A DNA stretch of 64,000 nt from Pseudomonadota bacterium (GCA_023391815.1 JAEWAF010000070.1:1-64000), one strand, 5' to 3'. Positions 26,051 to 39,031 are shown, counted from the first letter of the stretch. Notes: generated by a model not told the origin, from the letters alone. Translations and numbers: made by a program.

Positions 26051-26349
26051 GCAAGCTCCTCAAAAAGTTAGGTGATGCCTGCCGGCATCACGCATCCCCA
26101 AACCCACAAACTTTCCGCGAGTCCAATCCGAGACGATGCAACTTGCATACCACCATTCGAACCGACAGTACGATGGTATTTTTGTATGATGTATGACGAT
26201 CATAGAGAGCCTGGCGGTGACAATTCAAGCCTGGCTCGAGTCGGAAGGCGCGCAAAGTTGGTGCGGCAATGCACAGTTCATGCACCGTCCTTGCGCCTGA
26301 CTCATCCATGATCGAGCGATTCTCAACCCTACGAGCGGAGAGGAAACCC
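26051..26349. other. Divergent promoter region, TonB receptor and esterase
   Basis: 299 bases holding operator E at 26182-26207. An open frame from 26269 joins the esterase in phase, but the GTG at 26350 with its ribosome site is the better start, so I treat 26269-26349 as leader. Confidence 0.55.
26182..26207. promoter_or_regulatory. Operator site E, overlapping double copy
   Basis: A TTGTATGA half site at 26182-26189 runs into a full-length match, ATGTATGACGATCATAGAG (26189-26207). Both lie in the 299-bp divergent region between the TonB receptor and the esterase. Confidence 0.62.
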
Positions 26350-27948
26350 GTGGAGTCCACAATAAGAGTCCTTGCTGGGCCATTGCTGTTCTTTGTAGCG
26401 CTCCTTGCGGCAACCAGTGGCGCGCACGCGTCGCAGAGTGGCACCACGCTCGCGACGCTCGATGCCAGCATCGGCGGCGCGATGCCCTGCGAGCGCCTGG
26501 TCGAGGAAGATTTAAACAGCTTCGAAGCGCCACTCTCGGTGCTTTCGGCAAAGCTGGTGCCGGCGAAGGACGGCACGGCGGAATATTGCGCGGTCAACGG
26601 CGTCATTCAGCCGCAGATTCAGTTCGAGGTCCGACTGCCGAGCAAGAGCTGGAACGGCCGTTATTTTCAGGTCGGCTGCGGCGGCTTCTGCGGCGTCATC
26701 AACATCAACAACTGCGCCGACGCGCTCGCCGATGACTTCGTGGTCGCCGCCCACAACATGGGGCATGTCGGGCTGGTCGTCAAAGATCCTGTCTGGGGGA
26801 GCGATCCCGCACTCCGCGAAGACTTCGCTGGCCGTTCCACGCATTTGATGTCCATTGCCGGCAAGGCACTAGCCGAACGTTACTACGGCAAGCGGCCGGC
26901 GCGCTCCTATTTTCGCGGCTGTTCGACCGGCGGCCGGGAAGGACTGACCGAAGCGCAGCGCTATCCCGACGACTTCGACGGCATCATCGCCGGCGATCCC
27001 GCGTTCCCCGGGCGCCTCGGCGCGATTGCAAACAATTGGGATGCACAGAAGCTGCTGCGCGACGACGGCTCGGAAGTCTTCACCCCCGCCAAGCTCGAAG
27101 TGCTGAACAAGGGTGTCATGAAATCGTGTGACAAACTGGACGGCCTCGTCGATGGCATCCTCAGCGATCCGCGGGCCTGTACCTTCGATCCCGCGAAGCT
27201 TCAGTGCAAGAGCGGCGATGGCCCGGATTGTTTGACTGCGGAGCAGGTCGCGGCGGCGAAGGCGCTGTACAGTGGACCGGTCAACAGCAAGGGCGAGAAG
27301 TTGATGCCTGGGGCGACCCCTTATGGCAGCGAACTTTCCTGGAGCGGCGCCGGCCGTCGCTCGCTGGCCGAAGGCTACTTGCGCTATCTCGCGTTCCCCA
27401 CGAATCCGCCGGCCGACTACAACTATCGCACCTTCAACTTCGACACCGATGTGGAGAAGACCGAAGAGATGGCGGCGATGTACGACCCGGTCGCACCTCA
27501 TCAAGCACCCGATCTGCGCGAGTTCGAACAGCGCGGCGGCAAGCTGATCGTTTATCACGGCTGGGCCGACGCTGGCGTTTCGCCGATGGCGCTACTCGAT
27601 TATTACGCGCAAGTGACATCGCGCCAGGGCGGCGGAGAGAAAGTACGCGAGTGGTTCCGTGTGTTCATGGTGCCCGGAATGTTTCATTGCCGCGGTGGCA
27701 ATGCGCCCAACACATTCGAGCTGTTGCCCGAGTTGGTGAAGTGGGTCGAGAAAGGCCAGGCTCCCGATCGTGTCGTGGCCACTCAAAGCGGCCCGCAGGG
27801 CGTGATCCGCACTCGCCCGCTGTTCCCGTATCCCGCTTACGCCAAGTACACGGGCAAAGGCGACGTGAACCAGGAAGCGAACTGGGTCAAGGCATCGCCG
27901 AAGAAGGAGCCGGACGACCGGCTGGATTGGGTTCGGGCGCCGAAGTAA
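26350..27948 (+). CDS. Tannase/feruloyl-esterase family hydrolase, exported
   Basis: A 532-residue esterase of the tannase family (PF07519, which also includes MHETase). Start GTG 26350 has GGAGAGG six bases upstream and gives a clean signal peptide (MESTIRVLAG then a hydrophobic run ending ATSGAHA). The nucleophile elbow is FRGCSTGGREG, and the catalytic His is in GMFHCRGG; the Cys next to the Ser and the Cys after the His make the CS-D-HC disulfide pattern of the family. Calcium-site-like acidic residues follow CTFDPAKLQC. Probably periplasmic, releasing an aromatic acid from an ester taken up by the divergent receptor. Confidence 0.92.
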   Translation: MESTIRVLAGPLLFFVALLAATSGAHASQSGTTLATLDASIGGAMPCERLVEEDLNSFEAPLSVLSAKLVPAKDGTAEYCAVNGVIQPQIQFEVRLPSKSWNGRYFQVGCGGFCGVININNCADALADDFVVAAHNMGHVGLVVKDPVWGSDPALREDFAGRSTHLMSIAGKALAERYYGKRPARSYFRGCSTGGREGLTEAQRYPDDFDGIIAGDPAFPGRLGAIANNWDAQKLLRDDGSEVFTPAKLEVLNKGVMKSCDKLDGLVDGILSDPRACTFDPAKLQCKSGDGPDCLTAEQVAAAKALYSGPVNSKGEKLMPGATPYGSELSWSGAGRRSLAEGYLRYLAFPTNPPADYNYRTFNFDTDVEKTEEMAAMYDPVAPHQAPDLREFEQRGGKLIVYHGWADAGVSPMALLDYYAQVTSRQGGGEKVREWFRVFMVPGMFHCRGGNAPNTFELLPELVKWVEKGQAPDRVVATQSGPQGVIRTRPLFPYPAYAKYTGKGDVNQEANWVKASPKKEPDDRLDWVRAPK

Positions 27949-27958
27949 TTTACTACAC

Positions 27959-27988
27959 GCAGGCGCGTGCGGCCTCGCGCGCGCCTGC
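27959..27988 (+). terminator. Possible hairpin after the esterase gene
   Basis: A 9-bp stem, GCAGGCGCG with CGCGCCTGC, just after the esterase stop. There is no T-run, so it may only stabilise the 3' end. Confidence 0.35.
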
Positions 27989-28006
27989 GCGCAGCGTCTC
28001 GAACCG

Positions 28007-28237
28007 TTATTTCGACAACGCCTGCGCGAAGCTCGCTCGAGCCGCAGCCGTCGTCGCCTCGTCGACGGCTGACTTGATTTTGAAGTAGCCGATCAACTGC
28101 CCGAAGGGCGAAAGAAGGAACGACAGACCGCCCCAAATGATTGCGCTCTTTCCGATCCGCGCCGCCACGATCCCGATAAAGATTGGGCAGAGCAGCAGCG
28201 CGAGCAGCGATATGAGCATCAGCAACGCTATCCCCAA
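28007..28237 (-). CDS. Small membrane protein, unknown
   Basis: A 76-residue product with a strongly hydrophobic N-terminal helix (about 1-25), a second segment at about 30-50 and a charged C terminus rich in Ala. The apparent start is TTG 28237 with AAAGG upstream; ATG 28219 is an alternative. I recognise no family. It converges with the esterase gene. Confidence 0.45.
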   Translation of the reverse strand: MGIALLMLISLLALLLCPIFIGIVAARIGKSAIIWGGLSFLLSPFGQLIGYFKIKSAVDEATTAAARASFAQALSK

Positions 28238-28612
28238 ATCGAAGGGACCTTTCTGGCCCGGCGGACTGCCGAGCCGACGCGACTAGAACGAGTGACAACG
28301 GCAGGCCGATGTAGCCTACGGCCACGCATTTTCACAGCAGCGACAAGGACCGTTCCGCACGCTGAACGTCGATCTCCTGGCTCATTCGATGCTTTCCCTT
28401 GTGTGATTGTTATTGCTTTTGCTGTCCAACAACCGCAAATGAGTTGCGGCTGGGTGAGTCTATCCCGATGTCGCTCGTCGGGCGGGGGAGCCCGACTGCA
28501 AACATCGGACTCAAGAAATGAAAAAGAGTGACCGACGTGGCATCCACCCGGTCGTAGGGAGCAGTAGGCTGACAATGAATCCGCGGTTGGAGCTGCGCTC
28601 CAGAGGAAGCTC
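28238..28612. other. 375-bp region without a recognised gene
   Basis: I see short open frames on both strands but none with a good ribosome site and protein-like composition, and no strong repeat or hairpin. It must hold the promoters of the two divergent small genes. Confidence 0.4.
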
Positions 28613-29311
28613 GTGAGGATCTCGATCCGAATATTGATCGGTATCGCACTGGTTGGCTGCATTTACGCAGCCATCGGGGTCAACTGGTCCAATCTCAATG
28701 CCAGCGGAGTCGTGCAAGACTACGTCACGAAGCGCCCGGTCGCGGGCGCGACGCTGAGGCTGGATTGCAGAGAGACGGACCATTGGTTCGGCACTGAGAG
28801 CATTCGCACGGTAGAAACCATTTCGTCGGAAGACGGGAGGTATTCCTTCAAGTTCTCGGATACCTGGGATTGCGACTACATCGTGCTCACCCCTGAAAAG
28901 CAGGGCTACAAGAATCTGTTCGGCCTCGGCGTGCCCAACATATTGTTCGCGCCGTTCGATGCGACCGTTCCCAGGCAGTCCTGGCTGGTCGCCGACGGCG
29001 ATCAGACACGGCTGCGCCTGGAGGGATGGTTGGAAACATCTCGCTCCGCTCCAGTCGGTCCGACCCTTTCCATGCCCGGAGACGACTATCTCAGGGTGTT
29101 CGGGCCGTTCAGCCAGTCTAAACAAATCGCCACCCGCCCCGCGGACGTCACCTGGGTTCGCGAACACTATTGCAAACGTCTCGCCGATCTGTACGCGAGC
29201 ACCTCAAGCCTCGGACGCGAACGGCTCGCCAACTTCTCTTATAGCGTGGACTATGAGACCCACGTTCGTCCTTACTGCGCAGCCCAGGATGAATCAGGTT
29301 CGGACGGATGA
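28613..29311 (+). CDS. Membrane-anchored hypothetical protein with carboxypeptidase-regulatory-like domain
   Basis: A 232-residue protein starting at GTG behind AGAGGAAG. The N terminus has a hydrophobic helix (ISIRILIGIALVGCIYAAIG), either a membrane anchor or an unusual lipobox around Cys16. The next part, SGVVQDYVTKRPVAGATLRLDC followed by SSEDGRYSFKF, is the beta-sandwich pattern of carboxypeptidase regulatory-like domains. The C-terminal third is unrecognised. Its 3' end overlaps a convergent small gene by 40 bases. Confidence 0.65.
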   Translation: MRISIRILIGIALVGCIYAAIGVNWSNLNASGVVQDYVTKRPVAGATLRLDCRETDHWFGTESIRTVETISSEDGRYSFKFSDTWDCDYIVLTPEKQGYKNLFGLGVPNILFAPFDATVPRQSWLVADGDQTRLRLEGWLETSRSAPVGPTLSMPGDDYLRVFGPFSQSKQIATRPADVTWVREHYCKRLADLYASTSSLGRERLANFSYSVDYETHVRPYCAAQDESGSDG

Positions 29312-29574
29312 TGCTCCAAAGGGTCGCGCCGCTCTTCCAGCGTTCTGACCAGCTGGCGCAGCGTCTCCAACTCCTGTTTGCCCGCCAACTCTATTGGGCA
29401 AAGGTCGGGAGCAATGAGACAACTCGTACGGCTCTTCGCTGTCTCCATTGATGAGCCAGCTATCCGAGGCGGCGACTGCCTTTGGAATATCCGACTGCGC
29501 CCCCCTCGGAGCTCTTGAGTCACGGACACGACACGAGCCATCACGATATCGGCGGCCCTCTCGAAATCCTCCAT
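29272..29574 (-). CDS. Small hypothetical protein
   Basis: A 100-residue frame with a strong ribosome site (GAGGGG, 4 bases before ATG 29574). The N terminus MEDFERAADIVMARVVSVTQEL and C terminus ELETLRQLVRTLEERRDPLEHH look like amphipathic helices; the middle is less protein-like. A +1 shift in the middle, after a six-G run, reads equally well, so an old pair of frameshifts is possible. Not recognised. Confidence 0.45.
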   Translation of the reverse strand: MEDFERAADIVMARVVSVTQELRGGRSRIFQRQSPPRIAGSSMETAKSRTSCLIAPDLCPIELAGKQELETLRQLVRTLEERRDPLEHHPSEPDSSWAAQ

Positions 29575-29787
29575 AGTTCCCCTCGGTCGACGCGAGCACG
29601 CGACGGCCGTGCCGCCTGCCATCCATAAGGTCGTTTCCAACGGGAAAAGAAATGTGTTCTTGATGAATACCGGCCCGTGCTCATATATAACAACTGTGCC
29701 GATCGTCAAACACGCTCCCCATCGAAGCAGAAGCCCGCTATTAGTTGATGTTGGCAGTTACAGGAGCACCATCCGGGAGGGATTCTC

Positions 29788-30294
29788 ATGCAACGGAGGC
29801 GAGTGATCACAGTGATCTTGGCCCTGGTCACATTCGGCGCGGCCCTGGCGTTCGGCCAGGAGCGGTCACCTGATCGGGATATTGATGCCAAAGCGGCGCA
29901 GCCGATCCGAGCCGTGCTCGGCAAACTGAACCAGGCCTGGAACGCCGCGGACGGCGGCGCGTTCGCTAGCCAGTTCACTGCCGATGCCGATGTTATAAAC
30001 ATCAACGGCACGCATTTCCGGGGTCAACCGGACCTGGCGAAACAGATGCAGCTGATCTTCGATACAGTGTTCAAGGGAAGTAAACACAGCGCCCGGACAC
30101 TGGAGGTGGCTCGATACCTCAGCGAAGACACCATTCTCGCCGTCTCTTCCGCCGTCATCGAAGTTCCACGCGGCCCACTCGCGCCCGAAGCGCGCAGTCG
30201 ACAAACAATCATCCTCGTCAGCGGAAATGACACCTGGAAGATACGGCACTGGCACAACACTCCCATTCGCCGGGAGCGCACGTCAGCGCGCTGA
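29788..30294 (+). CDS. Exported SnoaL/DUF4440-like protein
   Basis: A 168-residue protein with a signal peptide (RRRVITVILALVTFGAALAFGQ) and an NTF2-like cone fold: AVLGKLNQAWNAADGGAFASQFTADADVININGTHFRG is the SgcJ/EcaC family pattern. GGGAGGG precedes the ATG. The fold occurs in hydrolases, isomerases and non-catalytic proteins, so the reaction is unknown. Confidence 0.78.
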   Translation: MQRRRVITVILALVTFGAALAFGQERSPDRDIDAKAAQPIRAVLGKLNQAWNAADGGAFASQFTADADVININGTHFRGQPDLAKQMQLIFDTVFKGSKHSARTLEVARYLSEDTILAVSSAVIEVPRGPLAPEARSRQTIILVSGNDTWKIRHWHNTPIRRERTSAR

Positions 30295-30366
30295 CTTCCA
30301 AGGGAGCGAATATAGAACGCGACAGCCGGCTCGCCCGAGTGGCTTCCAGTGAATGCGCCGAGCTTC

Positions 30367-30765
30367 TCAGCCAGCGAAGTTCAACTGCCAGGACACGCCG
30401 AACCGATCGTTCAACCAGCCGAAGCGCTCGGAGAATCCATAGTTGCCGAGCGGCATCAGGACTTGGCCATCCTTCGACAGAATGGCGAACACGCGCTCCA
30501 GCTCCGCGGCTGAATCGAAGTCCACGAACGTCGAGCTCGATGGCGTGAATGAGAAGCCATGCTTGATCGGGCTGTCCGAACACATGAACTCGCGGCCACA
30601 AAGCGTGAATACCGCGACCTTGATCGTCCCCGCCGGACCGCCCTGCCCTTCGGCGTAACGCTCGACCCGCACCATCCCGGAATCGGGAAAGGTGGCGAAG
30701 TACAGATCGAGCGCCGCTTGCGCCGTGCCGCCCTGAAACATCAGAAAGGGTCTTGCTGTAATCAT
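30367..30765 (-). CDS. PhnB-like VOC-superfamily protein
   Basis: A 132-residue glyoxalase/bleomycin-resistance fold protein of the PhnB type: ARPFLMFQGGTAQAALDLYFATFPDS at the N terminus, CGREFMCSDSP in the middle and GWLNDRFGVSWQLN at the end are hallmark segments. ATG 30765 matches the family start; an upstream in-frame start at 30810 adds unrelated residues. Function within the family is mostly unknown. Confidence 0.85.
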   Translation of the reverse strand: MITARPFLMFQGGTAQAALDLYFATFPDSGMVRVERYAEGQGGPAGTIKVAVFTLCGREFMCSDSPIKHGFSFTPSSSTFVDFDSAAELERVFAILSKDGQVLMPLGNYGFSERFGWLNDRFGVSWQLNFAG

Positions 30766-30951
30766 CTCGATCTCACTCCGAGTCGCCGCCATCGGGTAAT
30801 CCGCGATCAAGCATAACCTGACGCGCGGAGCGGCCGCTTCTCAAGAACAGTCGAACAACAGGCGGTGCCGCGACTGGCAGATGACTCGACATCAAAGCGG
30901 AAGGGCGCTACAACTCGGCGACAGCACGGACCGCCACGGCGGAGAGGACGA

Positions 30952-31344
30952 ATGGCAGACTATGTCGTGTATCACAACCCTGACGTGATGGGATACGGCG
31001 CGCTCGATGTCGGCGATCTTTCGATCTATACGAACAAGGATCCCGGCAACGTCGCGGGCTCTCGAGTCTGGCTGCTCACCGGCGAAGGCTCGCCGCGGAA
31101 GTTTCTGCTTCGCGCAACATTTCTCATCAGCGAGGTGCGGAAGTCCGACAGGCCGGAGTTCAAGACCCGTGTTTTGGGGAAAGCGGGCACCCTGATGCAT
31201 CCCATGCCGGTGCTCAATGACGAGCCTTGGTTCAATCAGTTCAAGAAATCCCAAGGTAACTTCGCCTTTGGCTTCCAGCCCATCGGCGAGCCGGATGCCG
31301 TGGCCGGATTGCACGCACTGTTTCGCGCCAGCACGCATTCATAG
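30952..31344 (+). CDS. EVE/PUA-like domain protein, hypothetical
   Basis: A 130-residue protein starting at ATG 30952 behind GGAGAGG. MADYVVYHNPDVMGYG, then SIYTNK and VWLLTGEGSPRKFLLRATFLISEV, resemble small EVE/PUA-like proteins that bind modified nucleotides, but I am not certain. No neighbours give context. Confidence 0.68.
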   Translation: MADYVVYHNPDVMGYGALDVGDLSIYTNKDPGNVAGSRVWLLTGEGSPRKFLLRATFLISEVRKSDRPEFKTRVLGKAGTLMHPMPVLNDEPWFNQFKKSQGNFAFGFQPIGEPDAVAGLHALFRASTHS

Positions 31345-31487
31345 GTTCGGCGAGCCCTCAACGAAAGTCAGTTCCTGCTCGCACCGCAGCGCCTTCTCCA
31401 GCGATTGGTCTGCTTTCCGGGTCGCGCTATTGTCGGGGCCATGGCTCACTTTTGACCTTCGGCAATGGGAACACAGGAAGAACAAGA

Positions 31488-31934
31488 ATGAACGACATCA
31501 TGCTTGCTCTGAAGAATCCCGCGTGGTGGGTGCTCACGGTCGTGGTCAGCCTGGGATTGAACATGCTCGCGCCGTTCGTGAATCGATGGATCGAGTCCGC
31601 CTGGGCCGCACGATCGGAGAAGAAGCGGCAGTTGCTCTCTACCGAAGAAGCCGAGATCAAACGCACCGTCGAGGAATTGGCTGCAAATCCGGCGGCCCTG
31701 ATCGAGGCGAAGCTCGACACGATTTACTGGACAGTCCGCATCATCCTCATCCTCTCTGTGTATCTGATGGCGATCCAGCTGCTGTTTGCGATCCCGATGC
31801 TGCACGTCCAGATACTGGTCGCGCCTCTGTCGATCGCTGCATTCTTTTCGATCACCGGCCTGTGGCGAAAATGGAAGCGAGGCTCACGAATACAGAACGA
31901 CCTGCAGCGGGAATCGAAGCGGCCCGCCCGGTAA
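31488..31934 (+). CDS. Hypothetical membrane protein
   Basis: A 148-residue protein with a hydrophobic N-terminal helix, a charged coil-like stretch (about 38-70: RSEKKRQLLSTEEAEIKRTVEEL) and two more membrane helices, then a basic tail. AGGAAG precedes ATG 31488. No family recognised. It may be cotranscribed with the 82-residue membrane protein that begins about 80 bp downstream. Confidence 0.68.
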   Translation: MNDIMLALKNPAWWVLTVVVSLGLNMLAPFVNRWIESAWAARSEKKRQLLSTEEAEIKRTVEELAANPAALIEAKLDTIYWTVRIILILSVYLMAIQLLFAIPMLHVQILVAPLSIAAFFSITGLWRKWKRGSRIQNDLQRESKRPAR

Positions 31935-32015
31935 CGCAGGCGCTGTTTGCCCGATCATGCGCGAAAATCGTTTCGAGCCGATGCATGCTCGCTTGGAGCA
32001 AGCAACGGAGGCGCG

Positions 32016-32264
32016 ATGAGCGATAGCGAACCGAGATTCTGGTTTCCCGCCAAGCGTTACGGCTGGGGATGGGGGCTCGCCAACTGCTGGCAAGGGTTGG
32101 TCGTGCAGATCGGCTATGTAGCGGTGCTCATTGCCGGCGCAAAAATCTTGTTACCCGAAGCGCGCGGGGACTTCTGGACTCTTGTTGCGGTGAGCACAGA
32201 GGCGCTCATTGCCGTTCACTGGCTCAAAGGCGAAAAGCCGTTGCGTTGGCGTTGGGGAAAATAA
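32016..32264 (+). CDS. Small hypothetical membrane protein
   Basis: An 82-residue product with two likely membrane helices (LVVQIGYVAVLIAGAKILL and FWTLVAVSTEALIAVHWL) and an aromatic N-terminal stretch (RFWFPAKRYGWGWG). ACGGAGG precedes ATG 32016. I recall similar small Trp-rich proteins in many Proteobacteria, without known function. Confidence 0.65.
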   Translation: MSDSEPRFWFPAKRYGWGWGLANCWQGLVVQIGYVAVLIAGAKILLPEARGDFWTLVAVSTEALIAVHWLKGEKPLRWRWGK

Positions 32265-32301
32265 ATAAAAAAGCCGGGCGAGACTCTCGCCTCGCCCGGC
32301 T
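32262..32301 (-). terminator. Terminator between convergent genes
   Basis: A perfect 11-bp stem (AGCCGGGCGAG with CTCGCCCGGCT). On the minus strand it is followed by a T-rich tract (TTTTTATTTATTTT), so it ends the CsgG-like gene transcript, and may also act on the plus strand. Confidence 0.85.
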
Positions 32302-32321
32302 CCGCTCCGTCGCGCGCTTGC

Positions 32322-33305
32322 TCAGCGCGTCACCAAAACCTTTTTCACCCAGCCGCCGCCGTTGCTGGATTCGATCTTCAGGAAGCCGTCCTTCTCCTCG
32401 CCCATGAAGATCATTTCTTCGCCCTTGGAAAGGGTCGCGACCGTCTTGGAGCTTTCGCTGGCCGACGAGTACACCTTGAGGTTGCCGAGCTTCGGCACGA
32501 TGGTATCGCCTTCGTTGTAAACGGCGCCGCTCTTGGTCTTCTTGCCCGCCTCTTCGGCAAGCGTGCCCACATCCCGCTGCAGGCTGGGCTGATTGCGAAC
32601 CGAGCGCACGATGTTGTTGTAGTTGTCGGCGAGGCTGGCCGCGATCACTTTGCCTTCGTTGGTCTTGGTGTAGCCGCCGAACGCGCCGGCCGCGCCGCCG
32701 CCGAACAACGCCGTGCCAAGATTGAGATCCGCCTTCTTCGAGTTGCCTTCGGCCGAAGCCACCTGCACGCCGGAGCGTGCGTCGGTCACGAGCATGCTGG
32801 TCTGAGCTTCCTTGAATTTCAGGCCACCGGCCACCGCGCCGAGCGCACGGCCTTTGGAGCCAGGGAGCAGACCGCCGAGCGCGCCACCGATGCCGCCCGA
32901 ATCGTTCTCGGAGAACACCACCGCCGGAGTGAGCACGAAATCGGCGCTGACCATCTGGCCGCCGCCCATGTTCGAGCCCTGGCGCAGCTCACCCGATTCC
33001 TGCAGAGCTCGTTCCTGCATCATGTTCTGCATGCCGATGCCGCGCTCCACGACGATGAAGCAGTTCGACTGCTGAACCATCATGCGGATCAGGCCGGTGG
33101 GAGACTGCAAGCCGTAACGAGACAGAGATTGCGACACATAGTCCTGTGGCTCGACCACGGCGAGCGCGCCCATGGGCTTGTCACAATGTTCGATGTTTTG
33201 AGCGCTGGCGGTGAGCGGCAGGCCCACGAATGACAACGCGGCGACGACAGCAGCGCGTACGCCCAGCGTCTTCACCCCTGAAACCCGGGCCGATACGAAC
33301 TTCAT
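32322..33305 (-). CDS. CsgG-like exported protein with C-terminal SH3 domain
   Basis: A 327-residue exported protein. After a signal peptide (cleaved near TASAQ) comes a CsgG/HfaB-like domain: LIRMMVQQSNCFIVVERG, then DFVLTPAVVFSEN, a Gly-rich block, and TSMLVTDARSGVQVASAEG. The last 70 residues read as a bacterial SH3 domain (KVYSSASESSKTVATLSKGEEMIFMG, ending GGWVKKVLVTR). CsgG proteins assemble outer-membrane export pores; SH3b domains bind cell wall. No other curli gene is nearby and there is no lipobox, so a curli role is unlikely. GGGAGAG precedes ATG 33305. Confidence 0.85.
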   Translation of the reverse strand: MKFVSARVSGVKTLGVRAAVVAALSFVGLPLTASAQNIEHCDKPMGALAVVEPQDYVSQSLSRYGLQSPTGLIRMMVQQSNCFIVVERGIGMQNMMQERALQESGELRQGSNMGGGQMVSADFVLTPAVVFSENDSGGIGGALGGLLPGSKGRALGAVAGGLKFKEAQTSMLVTDARSGVQVASAEGNSKKADLNLGTALFGGGAAGAFGGYTKTNEGKVIAASLADNYNNIVRSVRNQPSLQRDVGTLAEEAGKKTKSGAVYNEGDTIVPKLGNLKVYSSASESSKTVATLSKGEEMIFMGEEKDGFLKIESSNGGGWVKKVLVTR

Positions 33306-33565
33306 ATGATCTCTCCCACGGATAGGCTGCAGGCGCAGTCCTCTGCGCCAACGGTGCGAATATTAGAGTTAACGCAACTTTGGGCCGCCGACCGCCAAGG
33401 CCGGAAATCTGAGCACGCACTCCGAGGGACGGTCAAGCGCGCAGGTCCCACTCTGTAGCACTTGCCGCGCTCGTTGCTCGGTATGTAGCGGTCCGCCATA
33501 GTGCCCGCATCATTCCAGCCGGGTTCCCGGCTGGAAATGCAACTTCAGTACATTGCTGGCCACCC

Positions 33566-34006
33566 ATGACGATTCGCCGATCCTTGACGCTGATACCGCT
33601 TCTCGTGCTCGCCGCTTGCAGCGACAGCGGATCACCTGAACAGCAGGTTCGAGCCGTCATCGAACAGATGGAACAGGCAGCCGAGAACCGCGATGTCGGC
33701 GAGCTGGCCAGCCACCTGTCCGAGGATTATCGGGACGCCAACGGCATGGGCGCCGAAGAAGCGGCTCGCTATGCGCGCGGCTACTTCATCGCCAACCAGT
33801 CCATTCATTTACTCACGCGCATCGAGGCACTCACTTTCCCGACGGAGGGCGAGGCGCGGGCGCAGGTGCTCGTCGGCATGCTCGGTCGCGAGGCGGCCGA
33901 CACCAATCGGTGGGATCTCGCCGCCGAGCTGCATACATTCAAAATCGCCCTACGCCGGGAGCAGGACGAATGGAAAGTGAGCTTCCTGGAGGTGATGCGG
34001 AAATAA
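33566..34006 (+). CDS. Predicted lipoprotein with NTF2-like fold
   Basis: A 146-residue lipoprotein: signal helix LIPLLVLAACSDS with Cys18 as the acylation site. The mature part (VRAVIEQMEQAAENRDVGELASHLSEDYRDANG) fits an NTF2-like small domain. Function unknown. Divergent from the CsgG-like gene, with about 260 bp between. Confidence 0.75.
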   Translation: MTIRRSLTLIPLLVLAACSDSGSPEQQVRAVIEQMEQAAENRDVGELASHLSEDYRDANGMGAEEAARYARGYFIANQSIHLLTRIEALTFPTEGEARAQVLVGMLGREAADTNRWDLAAELHTFKIALRREQDEWKVSFLEVMRK

Positions 34007-34370
34007 CCCTGAGGATCTTGTCTTTCCTGGCGCATTGACGCAGGGACCGGCCTCTGTAATATGACTGCCATTCCTTCGGGTTGTATTCAACGCGCTTGTC
34101 CGCGTCGGGACCCTGGCCGGTCCTACGTGCTGCCAACCTTCGCGAATCAGCCCTACTGAATCAATGACTTAGACCGTGATCGCGGTGTCCGCACCGCCGA
34201 TCGGACGCCGCACGCCGCGGCGACGGTCCCGCGCCGGACGTTCCGCTTGGGATGCAGCCAACCTACGCTGCTCCGTCGAGATGGGCCCGATGCGCGGCCC
34301 TGGCCATGCCCGTCGCTCGCGTCGGGTCCTGGCCGGACGAATTTCCCGATGATGGTAACGGTAGGCCAAC
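34007..34370. other. 364-bp leader region of gltB
   Basis: No gene seen. The region should hold the gltBD promoter. I could not pick out convincing -35/-10 boxes, nor a named riboswitch. Confidence 0.4.
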
Positions 34371-39026
<4,656 letters not shown>

Positions 39027-39031
39027 TAACT

